Shown here: positions 1-7,930 of the stretch, piece by piece
How positions within the stretch are numbered: position 1 is the first letter of the stretch
Layout of the letters: every line of letters starts with the position of its first letter
Source: an uncultured Bacteroidales bacterium
Lineage (GTDB): Bacteria > Bacteroidota > Bacteroidia > Bacteroidales > Muribaculaceae
DNA length: 56,890 bases
Direction of reading: 5' to 3'
NCBI GenBank assembly: GCA_958418815.1
Contig: CATZGB010000019.1
Location: 1 to 56,890 of the forward strand
Program-made: the position numbers and the translations under genes
Notes under the pieces: model-generated
Told to the model about the DNA's origin: nothing
The model's database searches: none
Seen by the model: the letters and a program-made list of their open reading frames with translations, nothing else

Positions 1-25
1 GTTCGCAACCAAAAACGCTTTGATA

Positions 26-51
26 AAGTCGGCCTATTTCGGACGGATACT
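26..51. repeat. Terminal 26-nt repeat, left copy
   Basis: Inverse copy of 56838-56863. It starts one base after the stop codon of the first glycosyltransferase (minus strand), so it is intergenic there. Confidence 0.6.
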
Positions 52-52
52 T

Positions 53-904
53 TTAGTGTTGTCCCTGTTCAGCTTGTCGCGTCATTGTGGCCATCTCTTT
101 CAGCAGGCGTTGGTTGAAATATCTGCGCGACCTGTCATAAAACCATCCCCACTTGTTGAAATAGCGGATGATGTTGACGGCATGTATGCGGAGCATTCTC
201 AGGTTGTGGTAGCTTGAAGCACGGTGGGCATGTGTGACAGTAACTCCGGGCCAATAGATTGTGGGCGAAAGGGCGTGGATTCTCCGGGTGATGTCGATGT
301 CCTCGGGGTACATGAAGAAACGTTCGTCAAACAGGCCGGCTTTGCTCAGCACATCAACCCTGAAAAACATGAAACTGCCTTGGTGGTACGGAATATTGAG
401 CGTCGCGCCTGCCGGACGGTCGGCGAGTAGGTAGCGACGGTTGCGCGGCCCGGAGAGGAATCCAGGAAGGAAACGTCGGCCGATAAGGTCGAGCGGCGTA
501 GGTAGCAGGCGACTCGAAAACTGCTCGCTTCCGTCGGGAGATATGATGCGCGGCTGCAGGAGGCCGATGTCGGGGTGGCTGTCCATATATTCCACGATAC
601 CTGGCAAGACACCTCGGTCGAAGTACACATCTGAATTGATGACGAGATGATACGAGGTGTTTTCTTCAATCGCGCGCCGCAGCGCTATGTTGTGGGCCGC
701 TCCATATCCAGGATTATCGTGGCTGTCGACATACTCCACAATGTCCCCTGAGGGATGTGAGGTGATGTAAGACCGCAGCGAATCATCCGGAGAGTTGTCA
801 ATCACATATATGCGGCAGACGTCGTCTCGGCGGAGTGATTCAAGGCATTTGCCCAGCTCGTCGAGCGGAGTCCTGTATGTGACAATCGAGGCGGTCAGTT
901 TCAT
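53..904 (-). CDS. Family 2 glycosyltransferase (rhamnosyltransferase-like)
   Basis: 283 aa with a GT-A type glycosyltransferase fold. The N-terminus runs MKLTASIVTYRTPLDELGKC, followed by a nucleotide-binding region with VIDNSPDDS and then a DxD-like site at NSDVYF (about residues 88-93). Further on it has QGSFMFFRVDVLSKAGLFDERFFMYPEDIDITRRI, shown here only as its parts QGSFMF and FMYPEDIDI, which is the acceptor-side motif typical of WbbL/RfbF-like rhamnosyl or galactosyl transferases. It probably adds a sugar to a cell-surface polysaccharide or lipopolysaccharide at the cytoplasmic face of the inner membrane. It lies 33 nt after a second family-2 transferase on the same strand, so the two are likely co-transcribed. 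Donor and acceptor cannot be told from sequence. The ATG start at 902-904 fits the family N-terminus. Confidence 0.9.
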   Translation of the reverse strand: MKLTASIVTYRTPLDELGKCLESLRRDDVCRIYVIDNSPDDSLRSYITSHPSGDIVEYVDSHDNPGYGAAHNIALRRAIEENTSYHLVINSDVYFDRGVLPGIVEYMDSHPDIGLLQPRIISPDGSEQFSSRLLPTPLDLIGRRFLPGFLSGPRNRRYLLADRPAGATLNIPYHQGSFMFFRVDVLSKAGLFDERFFMYPEDIDITRRIHALSPTIYWPGVTVTHAHRASSYHNLRMLRIHAVNIIRYFNKWGWFYDRSRRYFNQRLLKEMATMTRQAEQGQH

Positions 905-937
905 TTGCGAGGGTATGGTTTCGTGGCTGATGGTTTG

Positions 938-1942
938 TTATCGGTATAGTCTGGATAGGAGCCTCAGGAAAGCCACGCCGCCAAAAGAGGCGAGTGCGCC
1001 AAACTTGTTCTTTATTCTTACCCTTGGATCCCGTATGGCTCTTACGCGTCCCTCGTGTATTACCTTGAGGCAACGTCGGCGTGTCTCGGCTGAGCCAGTG
1101 TTCAGGCGCGACATCAGCAGAAAGAGATTGAAATGGGCGCTGAAACGCCGGTCATTGGCGGCTTGTGTAAGTTCTGGGTGATATGTCGACATATGTTCCA
1201 CCATCCTGTCTGTGACATCAAGCACATCAACCCGGTCAGGGCTCCATTGGTGCATAAAGCTATCCTGGGCCTGACGGTAGAAATATACGGTCGCCGGGAG
1301 GTGTGCTATGCGTGTGGCTTTCTCATAAAACCTGTAAAACGCGTCAAGGTCTTCATATCTTATGCCTTCCCTGAACCTGATATCGTTTCCGAGCAGCTCG
1401 CGTTCCATCAGCATTCCACACGGCGAGTTGAGGATGAGGCTTTGATAGAGAGCCTCTCTCATGGCTGTGACATAATCCATGACCAGTGGCGGTTTTGGGG
1501 TGACAGTCTTGGGCCTGAAATCCCGGCCCCGTTCAAAACCGCCCACGCAGACCTGGGCGTCTGTCGTTTCAAGGGTGTTGACAAGCCACTCCAATGCCTC
1601 GGGGTAGAGGCAATCATCAGCGTCGACAAATCCGATATACTTTCCGCGCGAAAGGTTGATGCCAGTGTTGCGGGCTTTCGATACTCCGCCATGGCCAGGC
1701 TTCACCAGCTTGAAACGATGGTCTGACTTGCATACGGATTCCGTTATGGCCAACGAGCTGTCTGTCGAGCCATCATCCACCACTGTGACTTCGAAATCCC
1801 CGAAAGTCTGCTCTTGTATGGAGGCGAGGCATTCTGCCAGGTACTTTCCGGCATTGAAAACCGGAATGACAAGGCTGACCAGGGGGCATCCATCAGATGC
1901 GGCGTGACTCGTCCCGTGTATGCAAGTGGAGTTGGATTCCAT
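938..1942 (-). CDS. Family 2 glycosyltransferase
   Basis: 334 aa from the ATG at 1940-1942; a TTG two codons upstream would add two residues. The N-terminal GT-A domain is complete: LVSLVIPVFNAGKYL, then VVDDGSTDSS, then the metal-binding DxD motif in GFVDADDCLYPEALEWL. These are hallmarks of EpsJ/WcaA-type inverting glycosyltransferases that use nucleotide sugars. The C-terminal 100 residues are poorly conserved and rich in Arg and Leu, which may help membrane association or acceptor choice. It is followed 33 nt later by another glycosyltransferase on the same strand and is divergent from the SDR gene at 2034. The pair probably belongs to a surface glycan locus that continues beyond the left edge. 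Confidence 0.9.
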   Translation of the reverse strand: MESNSTCIHGTSHAASDGCPLVSLVIPVFNAGKYLAECLASIQEQTFGDFEVTVVDDGSTDSSLAITESVCKSDHRFKLVKPGHGGVSKARNTGINLSRGKYIGFVDADDCLYPEALEWLVNTLETTDAQVCVGGFERGRDFRPKTVTPKPPLVMDYVTAMREALYQSLILNSPCGMLMERELLGNDIRFREGIRYEDLDAFYRFYEKATRIAHLPATVYFYRQAQDSFMHQWSPDRVDVLDVTDRMVEHMSTYHPELTQAANDRRFSAHFNLFLLMSRLNTGSAETRRRCLKVIHEGRVRAIRDPRVRIKNKFGALASFGGVAFLRLLSRLYR

Positions 1943-1985
1943 ACCCAAAAAACGTCTTTGAAAGCCTTTTTATTATCGTATTGGT

Positions 1986-2016
1986 TTTGAAAATCAGAGT
2001 GGATGCCGTAAATTTG
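1986..2016 (+). promoter_or_regulatory. Bacteroidetes-type promoter of the SDR gene
   Basis: TTTG at 1986-1989 (-33 element) and TAAATTTG at 2009-2016 (-7 element, consensus TAnnTTTG) are 19 nt apart. This predicts a transcript start near 2021 and a short leader before the ATG at 2034. Confidence 0.7.
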
Positions 2017-2033
2017 CGGTAAACTTATAATTG

Positions 2034-2798
2034 ATGATGAAAACAATATTCATAACCGGAGGGTCGACAGGTATCGGTGCGGCCTCAGTCAGAAAATTCA
2101 TTGAAGAGGGCTGGAATGTCGGGTTTATGGATGTCAACACAGACGAAGCCATAAAATTGGCGGAATCGGTTGGCAATCCTGACCGCCTCCTTTTTGTCGA
2201 GGGGAATACATGCAGCCGTGAGGAGATATCCCGGGCTGTAAACCAGACCGTGGATAAGTTCGGCCGTCTTGACAGCGTGTTTGCCAATGCGGGAATCCAC
2301 AGGGCCAACACCCTGCTTGACATTTCCGACGAGGAACTCGACCTGATGGTGCAGACAAACATATACGGCACGGTCAACACCTTGCGTGAGGCAGTCCCCC
2401 ATATCATCAAGGCGGGCGGAGGTTCGGTTGTCATCAACGCCTCCGACCAATGGTTTGTCGGCAAGCCCCATAGCTTTGCATACGGATTGACAAAAGGGGC
2501 GTTGGGACAGATTACCCGCAGCCTGTCGATTGACCTCGGCGGCTATGGGATAAGGGTCAACGCCATATGCGCCGGGACAATCCACACCCCTCTGGTAGAC
2601 AATCTTTTTGCCAAATTCTCAAAAATCGAGGATAAAAGCGTCGAGGATTATTGGCGGGAGGAGAATGCCTTGTATGCCAGAGGACGTGTCGGCACTCCGG
2701 AAGAGGTGGCCGAACTGGTGTTCTTCCTGGCTTCCGACAAATCCTCGTTCTGCACCGGCGGCCATTATCTTGTCGACGGTGGCCTGGTGGCCAGATGA
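2034..2798 (+). CDS. SDR family NAD(P)-dependent oxidoreductase
   Basis: 254 aa, the usual size for a classical short-chain dehydrogenase/reductase. It shows the dinucleotide-binding TGGSTGIG near the N-terminus, the NAG structural motif (FANAGIH), the catalytic Ser in VVINAS and the YGLTK active-site Tyr-x-x-x-Lys, and the C-terminal CTGGHYLVDGG typical of FabG-like enzymes. An Asp after the second strand (GFMDVN) suggests NAD(H) rather than NADP(H). The substrate is not evident; a sugar, polyol or 3-oxoacyl substrate would all fit. ATG codons at 2034 and 2037 are both possible starts; a TTG at 2031 is unlikely. The gene has its own promoter and a strong downstream hairpin, so it is probably monocistronic. 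Confidence 0.9.
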   Translation: MMKTIFITGGSTGIGAASVRKFIEEGWNVGFMDVNTDEAIKLAESVGNPDRLLFVEGNTCSREEISRAVNQTVDKFGRLDSVFANAGIHRANTLLDISDEELDLMVQTNIYGTVNTLREAVPHIIKAGGGSVVINASDQWFVGKPHSFAYGLTKGALGQITRSLSIDLGGYGIRVNAICAGTIHTPLVDNLFAKFSKIEDKSVEDYWREENALYARGRVGTPEEVAELVFFLASDKSSFCTGGHYLVDGGLVAR

Positions 2799-2812
2799 GG
2801 TTTGTGAGACAG

Positions 2813-2861
2813 CACAGGTGCGCCCCGGAAAACTTCACATTCCGGGGCGCACCTGTGTTTT
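2813..2861 (+). terminator. Rho-independent terminator after the SDR gene
   Basis: A perfect 18-bp stem (2813-2830 with 2840-2857) around a 9-nt loop is followed by TTTT. It lies between convergent genes (SDR and dnaJ); the T-run serves the plus strand. Confidence 0.85.
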
Positions 2862-2886
2862 GTGTCAGGCCGTTTGTGGCGTGGGG

Positions 2887-4074
2887 TTATTCAAATATGT
2901 GTTTCAGCTTGGAGAAAAGACGGTGGGTGGTCGACGGATCGGGCTTGATATCCGGTTCGTCGCGCAGAGACTCAAAGGCGGCTTTCTCCTTGTCAGAGAG
3001 CTTCTCTGGGATGTAGACCATCACATTCACAAGTTCGTCGCCTGCAGCTCCTCCCTGGGGATTGGGGAGCCCCTTGCCGCGCAGGCGAAGCACCTTGCCG
3101 GGCTGGGTGCCTGCCGGTATGTTCAGGCGGGCACGACCGGTGATTGTGGCCACCTCCACCGAGCCGCCGAGGGTCGCGGTGACGATGTCGAGCATCAGGT
3201 TGTATATCACATCATTGCCGTCACGTATCAGTTCGGGATGCTTTATCTCCTCGATGACCACAAGCAGGTCGCCGTTTATGCCGCCTCTGCGTGGCGCGTT
3301 TCCTTTCCCTTTCACCGTGAGGGTCATGCCCTCCGACACTCCGGCGGGGATGTCAAACGACACAAGTTCCTCCTTGCGCTGTATCCCCTCGCCGTTGCAA
3401 TATGAGCAGGTCTCGGAAATCACTTTCCCTTCACCCTCACACTGGGGGCATATGCTGACCGCTTCCTGGGCTCCGAAAAGGCCATGGACAATCTGGCTGA
3501 CAGTGCCGGTGCCGTGACAGGTGGGGCAGGTGTTGAACGCGGTCCCGTCTTTGGCACCTGTGCCGTTGCAATGTTCACATTTCACATAGGTTGGAATCCT
3601 AAGTGTCTTGGAGACACCCTTTGAGATTTCTTCCAGTGTGAGCTTGACCTTGATACGCAGATCCGAGCCTCGGCGCTGAGGTTTCTGACGACGTGAGCTG
3701 CGGCCGCCGGTCGCGCCGCCGAAACCGCCTCCGCCAAACTCGAAGTGGCCGCCGAAGATGTCGCCAAACTGGGCGAATATGTCTTCCATCGACATGCCTC
3801 CGCCATAATAGCCGCCTCCGCCGAAGCCGCCTCCGCCGAAGCCTTGCGGGCCCATCGAGTGGCCGAACTGGTCATATTTCTGGCGCTTGTCGTCGTTGGA
3901 AAGCACCTCATATGCCTCTGCCGCCTCCTTGAACTTCTCCTCGGCGGCTTTGTCGCCCGGGTTCTTGTCAGGGTGGTATTTGATGGCAAGCTTGCGGTAA
4001 GCTTTCTTTATCTCGTCTGCTGTGGCGGTCTTGGAAACACCAAGCACTTCGTAATAGTCTCTCTTGTTTTCCAT
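2887..4074 (-). CDS. dnaJ: Molecular chaperone DnaJ
   Basis: 395 aa, a complete type I (class A) J-protein. The J-domain at residues 5-70 contains the HPD tripeptide (KYHPDKNPG) that triggers DnaK ATP hydrolysis. A Gly/Phe-rich linker at about 75-120 is unusually rich in Gly and Tyr. The zinc-binding domain at about 165-235 carries all four CxxCxGxG repeats (CEHCNGTG, CPTCHGTG, CPQCEGEG, CSYCNGEG). The C-terminal substrate-binding domains follow. It lies 14 nt after grpE on the same strand, the common grpE-dnaJ pair; dnaK is not in the window. It should act in the cytoplasm with DnaK and GrpE in protein folding and heat-shock recovery. Confidence 0.98.
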   Translation of the reverse strand: MENKRDYYEVLGVSKTATADEIKKAYRKLAIKYHPDKNPGDKAAEEKFKEAAEAYEVLSNDDKRQKYDQFGHSMGPQGFGGGGFGGGGYYGGGMSMEDIFAQFGDIFGGHFEFGGGGFGGATGGRSSRRQKPQRRGSDLRIKVKLTLEEISKGVSKTLRIPTYVKCEHCNGTGAKDGTAFNTCPTCHGTGTVSQIVHGLFGAQEAVSICPQCEGEGKVISETCSYCNGEGIQRKEELVSFDIPAGVSEGMTLTVKGKGNAPRRGGINGDLLVVIEEIKHPELIRDGNDVIYNLMLDIVTATLGGSVEVATITGRARLNIPAGTQPGKVLRLRGKGLPNPQGGAAGDELVNVMVYIPEKLSDKEKAAFESLRDEPDIKPDPSTTHRLFSKLKHIFE

Positions 4075-4088
4075 ATCATCCCCGGGGC

Positions 4089-4715
4089 TTACTGGGCGAC
4101 AACCACTTTGGCGTGGCGCAGCACCTTGTCGTTTAGTGTGTATCCTTTCTGAACGGTGTCTTTGACTTTGCCCGCAGTGGTGTCAGCGTCGGCCGGCACC
4201 ATGGCTACAGCCTCATGGAGGTCGGGATCAAATTCAGCCCCGGTTGACTCCATCGCTTTCACTCCGTTGTCACCGAGGTATTTCACCAGCTTGTTGTAGA
4301 TAAGGGCCATGCCCTCCTTTACAGCTTCCGCGTCAGAAGAGTCTTTTATGGCATCAAGACCGCGCTCAAAATCGTCAACGATTGGCAGAATACCCTGAAG
4401 GGCCTTCTCCGACGCGTTTTTGATGAGTTCCGAACGCTCGCGCAATGTCCGTTTGCGGAAATTGTCGAATTCCGCCATCAGGAACATGTATTCTTTCTTC
4501 TCCTTGGCAACCTCTTCCTCCTTTGTCTGCAGCAGGTCGCGCAGCGACTCCAGCTCGGAAGTCTCTTCTGCTACTTCTGCCATGCCATCCTCTTCGGGAT
4601 CGACATCCACAGCTTCAACATCGGGATTTTCGAGATGCAGCTCCTCTGCGGGAGTCTCCTGGCTGGGTGTGTCGTTATGCTGGTTGTCTGTGAAGTCTTT
4701 TGAATTACGTTTCAT
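4089..4715 (-). CDS. grpE: Nucleotide exchange factor GrpE
   Basis: 208 aa from the ATG at 4713-4715 (MKRNSKDF). An upstream in-frame ATG at 4775 would add 20 residues not expected for the family. The first 75 residues are acidic and low in complexity. They are followed by a long helix that mediates dimerisation (EEEVAKEKKEYMFLMAEFDN), and the GrpE core with FRKRT and a beta-domain ending in LNDKVLRHAKVVV. GrpE releases ADP from DnaK. The gene is directly upstream of dnaJ with a 14-nt gap, so the two are cotranscribed. I found no clear TAnnTTTG box upstream; heat-shock control by another element is possible but not shown. Confidence 0.97.
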   Translation of the reverse strand: MKRNSKDFTDNQHNDTPSQETPAEELHLENPDVEAVDVDPEEDGMAEVAEETSELESLRDLLQTKEEEVAKEKKEYMFLMAEFDNFRKRTLRERSELIKNASEKALQGILPIVDDFERGLDAIKDSSDAEAVKEGMALIYNKLVKYLGDNGVKAMESTGAEFDPDLHEAVAMVPADADTTAGKVKDTVQKGYTLNDKVLRHAKVVVAQ

Positions 4716-4790
4716 ATATAATATATAGGTGTTGTCGTTTCCAGTATTTACAGCAAAAACTTTGCCAAAATGCAATGACCGTGGCTGCCG

Positions 4791-5618
4791 TCAGGTCAAT
4801 TCTCTAAGAAGATAACAACAATCGTCACCGAAGGGTTTAACCTCAGGGAGTTGGGGCTTGCCTTGGAAAAGACCGAACACGGCCGAACCGCTTCCTGACA
4901 TGGAGGCATATAGCGCGCCTGCGTCAATCAGCTGCTGCTTGATTTCCGCGATACGGGGATGGCGGGCAAACACCGACTCCTCGAAATCATTTACCAGCTG
5001 TCCTTGCCATTGTGTGACTGGGAGGCGCAGGATGTCGACCAGGGGCCTGGCGGGTGCTTTGGGGGTCAGTCCGGCGTATGCCTCGCGGGTGGGAACCGAG
5101 ACATCTGGCTTCACAATCACAATCCACAGTCCTGACGGGAGGTTAAGTTCTATCGGTTGGAGTTCAGTGCCGGTGCCGGTGCATAACATAGGCCGGTCAT
5201 AGATGAAAAACGGGCAGTCGGCTCCGATTTCGGCAGCCATTGTGGCCAGCTCCTCGTCTGACGCGCCGACACCAAACATCTCATTGAGGGCTTTCAATGT
5301 GTATGCGGCATCTGCCGAGCCTCCTCCGAGGCCGGCCCCGTCGGGGGTTTGCTTGTCGAGATACATCGCCACTGGGGGAATGTCCTGGTGTCGTCTCATC
5401 CTGACAAGCGCCTTGTAGACAAGGTTTTTCTCCATAGGGCAGTCAACACCTCTCCCGGAGCAATGCAATGAGTCTTTGCCGTCGGGTGCCACGACAATCT
5501 CAAGAATGTCGTGGGAGGGAACCGGCATCATCACGGTCTCTATATTATGGTAGCCGTCGGGCCTTTTTGACAAGACATTAAGCCCGAGGTTTATCTTTGC
5601 ATCGGGGAATTTAAGCAT
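4791..5618 (-). CDS. ispE: 4-diphosphocytidyl-2-C-methyl-D-erythritol kinase
   Basis: 275 aa from MLKFPDAKINLGLNV, which matches the IspE N-terminus. The longer reading frame starts at 5723, upstream of the promoter, and is not used. It is a GHMP kinase: N-terminal substrate-binding AKINLGL, ATP-binding glycine loop PDGAGLGGGSADAAYTL at about 90-107, and C-terminal motif SMSGSGSAVFGLF. It phosphorylates CDP-methylerythritol at the 2-hydroxyl in the MEP route to isoprenoids. It stands 75 nt upstream of grpE on the same strand, so partial cotranscription is possible. Confidence 0.96.
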   Translation of the reverse strand: MLKFPDAKINLGLNVLSKRPDGYHNIETVMMPVPSHDILEIVVAPDGKDSLHCSGRGVDCPMEKNLVYKALVRMRRHQDIPPVAMYLDKQTPDGAGLGGGSADAAYTLKALNEMFGVGASDEELATMAAEIGADCPFFIYDRPMLCTGTGTELQPIELNLPSGLWIVIVKPDVSVPTREAYAGLTPKAPARPLVDILRLPVTQWQGQLVNDFEESVFARHPRIAEIKQQLIDAGALYASMSGSGSAVFGLFQGKPQLPEVKPFGDDCCYLLRELT

Positions 5619-5691
5619 TGTTTTGGTTGTTAATAAGTTGTGTCGGCTGATGAGGGCGTTTGGCCGGTATTTCAGCCGCCTTTCCACAGTG

Positions 5692-5723
5692 CAAAGGTAG
5701 AAAGAATCAAGGGTAATATCCAA
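5692..5723 (-). promoter_or_regulatory. Promoter of ispE
   Basis: On the minus strand the -7 box TACCTTTG occupies 5692-5699 and a -33 TTG occupies 5721-5723, 21 nt apart. The predicted start of transcription is near 5687, giving a leader of about 68 nt before the ATG at 5618. This also rules out the upstream in-frame start at 5723. Confidence 0.65.
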
Positions 5724-5844
5724 TTTTTTTTGTTATTTTGCAACCTGCCGTCAGGTTTTGCCGTCTAACACAATGAAAGCCCCTCACAACAGGGGCTGGC
5801 GGCCGAAGGCTGTCAACAATAAATTATGTAAATTATCGTCCATT

Positions 5845-6837
5845 ATGAAAAAAATATCCGCTCTCATCCTCGCTGCCGCTCTGGCCTGCTCGTCAGCTGT
5901 GGCACAAAAGCAGAAGACAGTTGCTGCCGACACTGTCGGTAATTCCGCGATTGTCGTGGAGGCTGTCGACTCAGTGGTATCCGTTGCCACGGCCGAATCT
6001 GAATATCTTGTCGACGGGCAACCGCTTCAGACCCCGGTGGTCAGTGTCAAGAATGGCAAATGGTCGCTCGATTATGATGGTTCAGATTACATAATCTCAG
6101 ACCTTGTCGAAGACTCGCGGTTCACCGACAGATTCCGCGACCTGGAAGACTTCGACGCGGACACGATGATTCTTAAAGACAATATGGGTATGGCCACGGC
6201 GATAGTGGCTATCATGTTCGGAGTGCCCTGTCTGACCATCATTGTCGGGCTGATTGTCATCCTCGTTTTCGCGTTGAAGCGTAATCGCGGTCGAAATGAG
6301 TTGATAAATAATGCCATTGACCGGAATTACCAGTTGCCCGACGCTTTCTATCTCGGACAGAAGAACCAGGCGACACCCTCGGGCCCGGTGAGAGACTCGC
6401 GTAAATTCTATTCCGCCACCACTCTTATAGCCACCGGCCTGTCGCTCGTGATATTCGCCATATACGCTGATGCCTCATTCTTTGTGCTTGCCGGAGGAAT
6501 CCCCTTGCTTATCGGTGTCGGACAGCTCATAGGTTATTTCTGCGTCCCGACCTCACCGCGCAATGACCAGCATCCCCCTTATGGTGGCAACCAGCCCTAC
6601 TACGGTCATTGTCAAAGTCAGCGTCCCTGGCAACCCGCGCCGGGGGAATATCATGGTGCGCCTCAGCAGCAACCCTGCAACCCTTCTGCCGGACAGCCTG
6701 CGGTCACGCCTCCATACTCCCAGATGCCTGACGCTCCTTCTCCTGCCTCTCAGCCGGTGTCTCCCCAAGAGCCTCAGTATCCTGAATATCCGGCTTCTCA
6801 GGATGGCCGTCAGACCCCTCCGCCCTACAATCCCTGA
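5845..6837 (+). CDS. DUF6249-like membrane protein with Pro-rich tail
   Basis: 330 aa from MKKISALILAAALACSSAVA, a cleavable signal peptide; an upstream in-frame ATG at 5758 is rejected because it precedes this signal. After about 90 mostly acidic residues there is a strong hydrophobic helix at about 102-127 (MGMATAIVAIMFGVPCLTII), a basic stretch, then two more predicted helices at about 185-230. The last 90 residues are Pro/Gln/Tyr rich with several PPY and PQ repeats. The central region resembles the DUF6249 family of Bacteroidetes membrane proteins, from memory. It sits 65 nt upstream of an ECF sigma factor and a small membrane protein, suggesting an envelope-signalling cassette. No enzymatic motif is visible. 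Confidence 0.75.
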   Translation: MKKISALILAAALACSSAVAQKQKTVAADTVGNSAIVVEAVDSVVSVATAESEYLVDGQPLQTPVVSVKNGKWSLDYDGSDYIISDLVEDSRFTDRFRDLEDFDADTMILKDNMGMATAIVAIMFGVPCLTIIVGLIVILVFALKRNRGRNELINNAIDRNYQLPDAFYLGQKNQATPSGPVRDSRKFYSATTLIATGLSLVIFAIYADASFFVLAGGIPLLIGVGQLIGYFCVPTSPRNDQHPPYGGNQPYYGHCQSQRPWQPAPGEYHGAPQQQPCNPSAGQPAVTPPYSQMPDAPSPASQPVSPQEPQYPEYPASQDGRQTPPPYNP

Positions 6838-6902
6838 CCAGGGCCATTTCCAAACAGACAGATACACTAAATAATTTCAAACATAAGTTTCCGTAACGCC
6901 CG

Positions 6903-7445
6903 ATGGCAAACCGCCGCCTTGAAGGAATCAAGCTCCTGGCCCTCTGTATGGCTTCCGACAACCGCGATGCGTTCTCGCGGCTTGTCGAAATCCATCAGCA
7001 GGGCCTGAGGCGGTTCCTCCTTAACCTTACCAATGGCAATGAGGCGCTGACCGACGACCTCGCCCAGGAGACCTTCCTGAAAGCGTGGCTCGCCGTCCGT
7101 TCTTTCCACGGGCTTTCGGGATTCAAGACCTGGCTTTACCGCATAGCCATCAACGAATTTTCCACCTATCGCCGTCAGGCTGCCCGATATGACTTCGCCG
7201 GAATGGACGCCGGCGACCTGGTCATAGAGGACGCTTCCGCATCGGTCAGGGTGACCGACACCCGGATGGATGTGGCCTCGGTGATGAGGCATCTCCCCGA
7301 GAAGGAAAGGCTTGTCACGCTGCTTTTCTACCTGGAAGAGCTTCCTGTCAAGGAGATAGTGAAAATCACGGGAATGCCTGAGGGCACCGTGAAGTCCCAT
7401 CTCAGCCGGGCCAGAGGACACCTCTCTAAACTCTTGACCCGATGA
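6903..7445 (+). CDS. ECF-type RNA polymerase sigma factor
   Basis: 180 aa with the two-domain structure of extracytoplasmic-function sigma factors. Region 2 lies at about 18-90 and includes DDLAQETFLKAWLAV and SGFKTWLYRIAINEF, the -10 recognition and core-binding helix. A flexible linker follows. Region 4 at about 123-178 contains the helix-turn-helix VKEIVKITGMPEGTVKSHLS. The next gene, 31 nt downstream, encodes a short two-helix membrane protein that could be its anti-sigma factor, although it lacks a recognisable zinc-binding HxxxCxxC motif. The upstream DUF6249-like gene is 65 nt away. Target promoters cannot be predicted. Confidence 0.95.
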   Translation: MANRRLEGIKLLALCMASDNRDAFSRLVEIHQQGLRRFLLNLTNGNEALTDDLAQETFLKAWLAVRSFHGLSGFKTWLYRIAINEFSTYRRQAARYDFAGMDAGDLVIEDASASVRVTDTRMDVASVMRHLPEKERLVTLLFYLEELPVKEIVKITGMPEGTVKSHLSRARGHLSKLLTR

Positions 7446-7476
7446 GACTGTTTGAAAACAATAGAACCGAGCAACA

Positions 7477-7830
7477 ATGAAACCTAACGATAACATCCCC
7501 CGAGGCCGACAGGCCATAGATGCCGAAATCTCGGCTCTTCTCGACAAAGAGCTGGCCAAGGCCAACACCAATCCGTGGTTTACCCCCCGCGTGATGAACC
7601 GCCTTCCCGAGCAATCCCGCTGGGGACGGGTGTCTGTGTGGCAATGGGTGTGTTACATCCTCGGAGTCGCCGCCCTGATCGCCGCCGCAGTGATATCGGG
7701 CAAATGGCTCATACATACCGAACTGTCATTGCTGACCCTGATGACTGTGGCTTTCACAAGCCTTATGGCCGTCACCTGCGCCGCCGTGATGATGGTGCCG
7801 TCGCTTGTCCGTATCCTCCGCGAGCCCTGA
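7477..7830 (+). CDS. Small sigma-linked membrane protein, possible anti-sigma factor
   Basis: 117 aa. The soluble N-terminal 50 residues contain EISALLDKELAKA and the motif NPWFTPRVMNRLPE, which recurs in short Bacteroidetes proteins encoded beside ECF sigma factors (DUF5056-like, from memory). Two transmembrane helices follow at about 55-77 and 83-108, and the C-terminus is cytosolic and basic. The layout of a cytoplasmic N-terminal segment plus membrane anchor, and its position 31 nt after the sigma gene, suit an anti-sigma or membrane tether role. That role is inference only. No catalytic or metal-binding residues are seen. Confidence 0.75.
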   Translation: MKPNDNIPRGRQAIDAEISALLDKELAKANTNPWFTPRVMNRLPEQSRWGRVSVWQWVCYILGVAALIAAAVISGKWLIHTELSLLTLMTVAFTSLMAVTCAAVMMVPSLVRILREP

Positions 7831-7863
7831 CATAAGGGATATGGCTAAAATCAGATGATTGTA

Positions 7864-7895
7864 TTTGGCTATAAGTGGGGGAATTTGTAATTTTG
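7864..7895 (+). promoter_or_regulatory. Promoter of the hydrolase-murF-ddl operon
   Basis: TTTG at 7864-7867 and TAATTTTG at 7888-7895 are 20 nt apart, an almost ideal Bacteroidetes promoter. The predicted transcript start is about 7901, roughly 30 nt before the ATG at 7931. Confidence 0.75.
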
Positions 7896-7930
7896 CGTTC
7901 GATAAGCGCGATTTATGGTGCGCTTAACCA

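Noticed and set aside
3745..3880. Gly-rich repeat tract inside dnaJ as a possible tandem repeat or frameshift
   Set aside because: It is the ordinary Gly/Phe linker of DnaJ, and the frame is open throughout.
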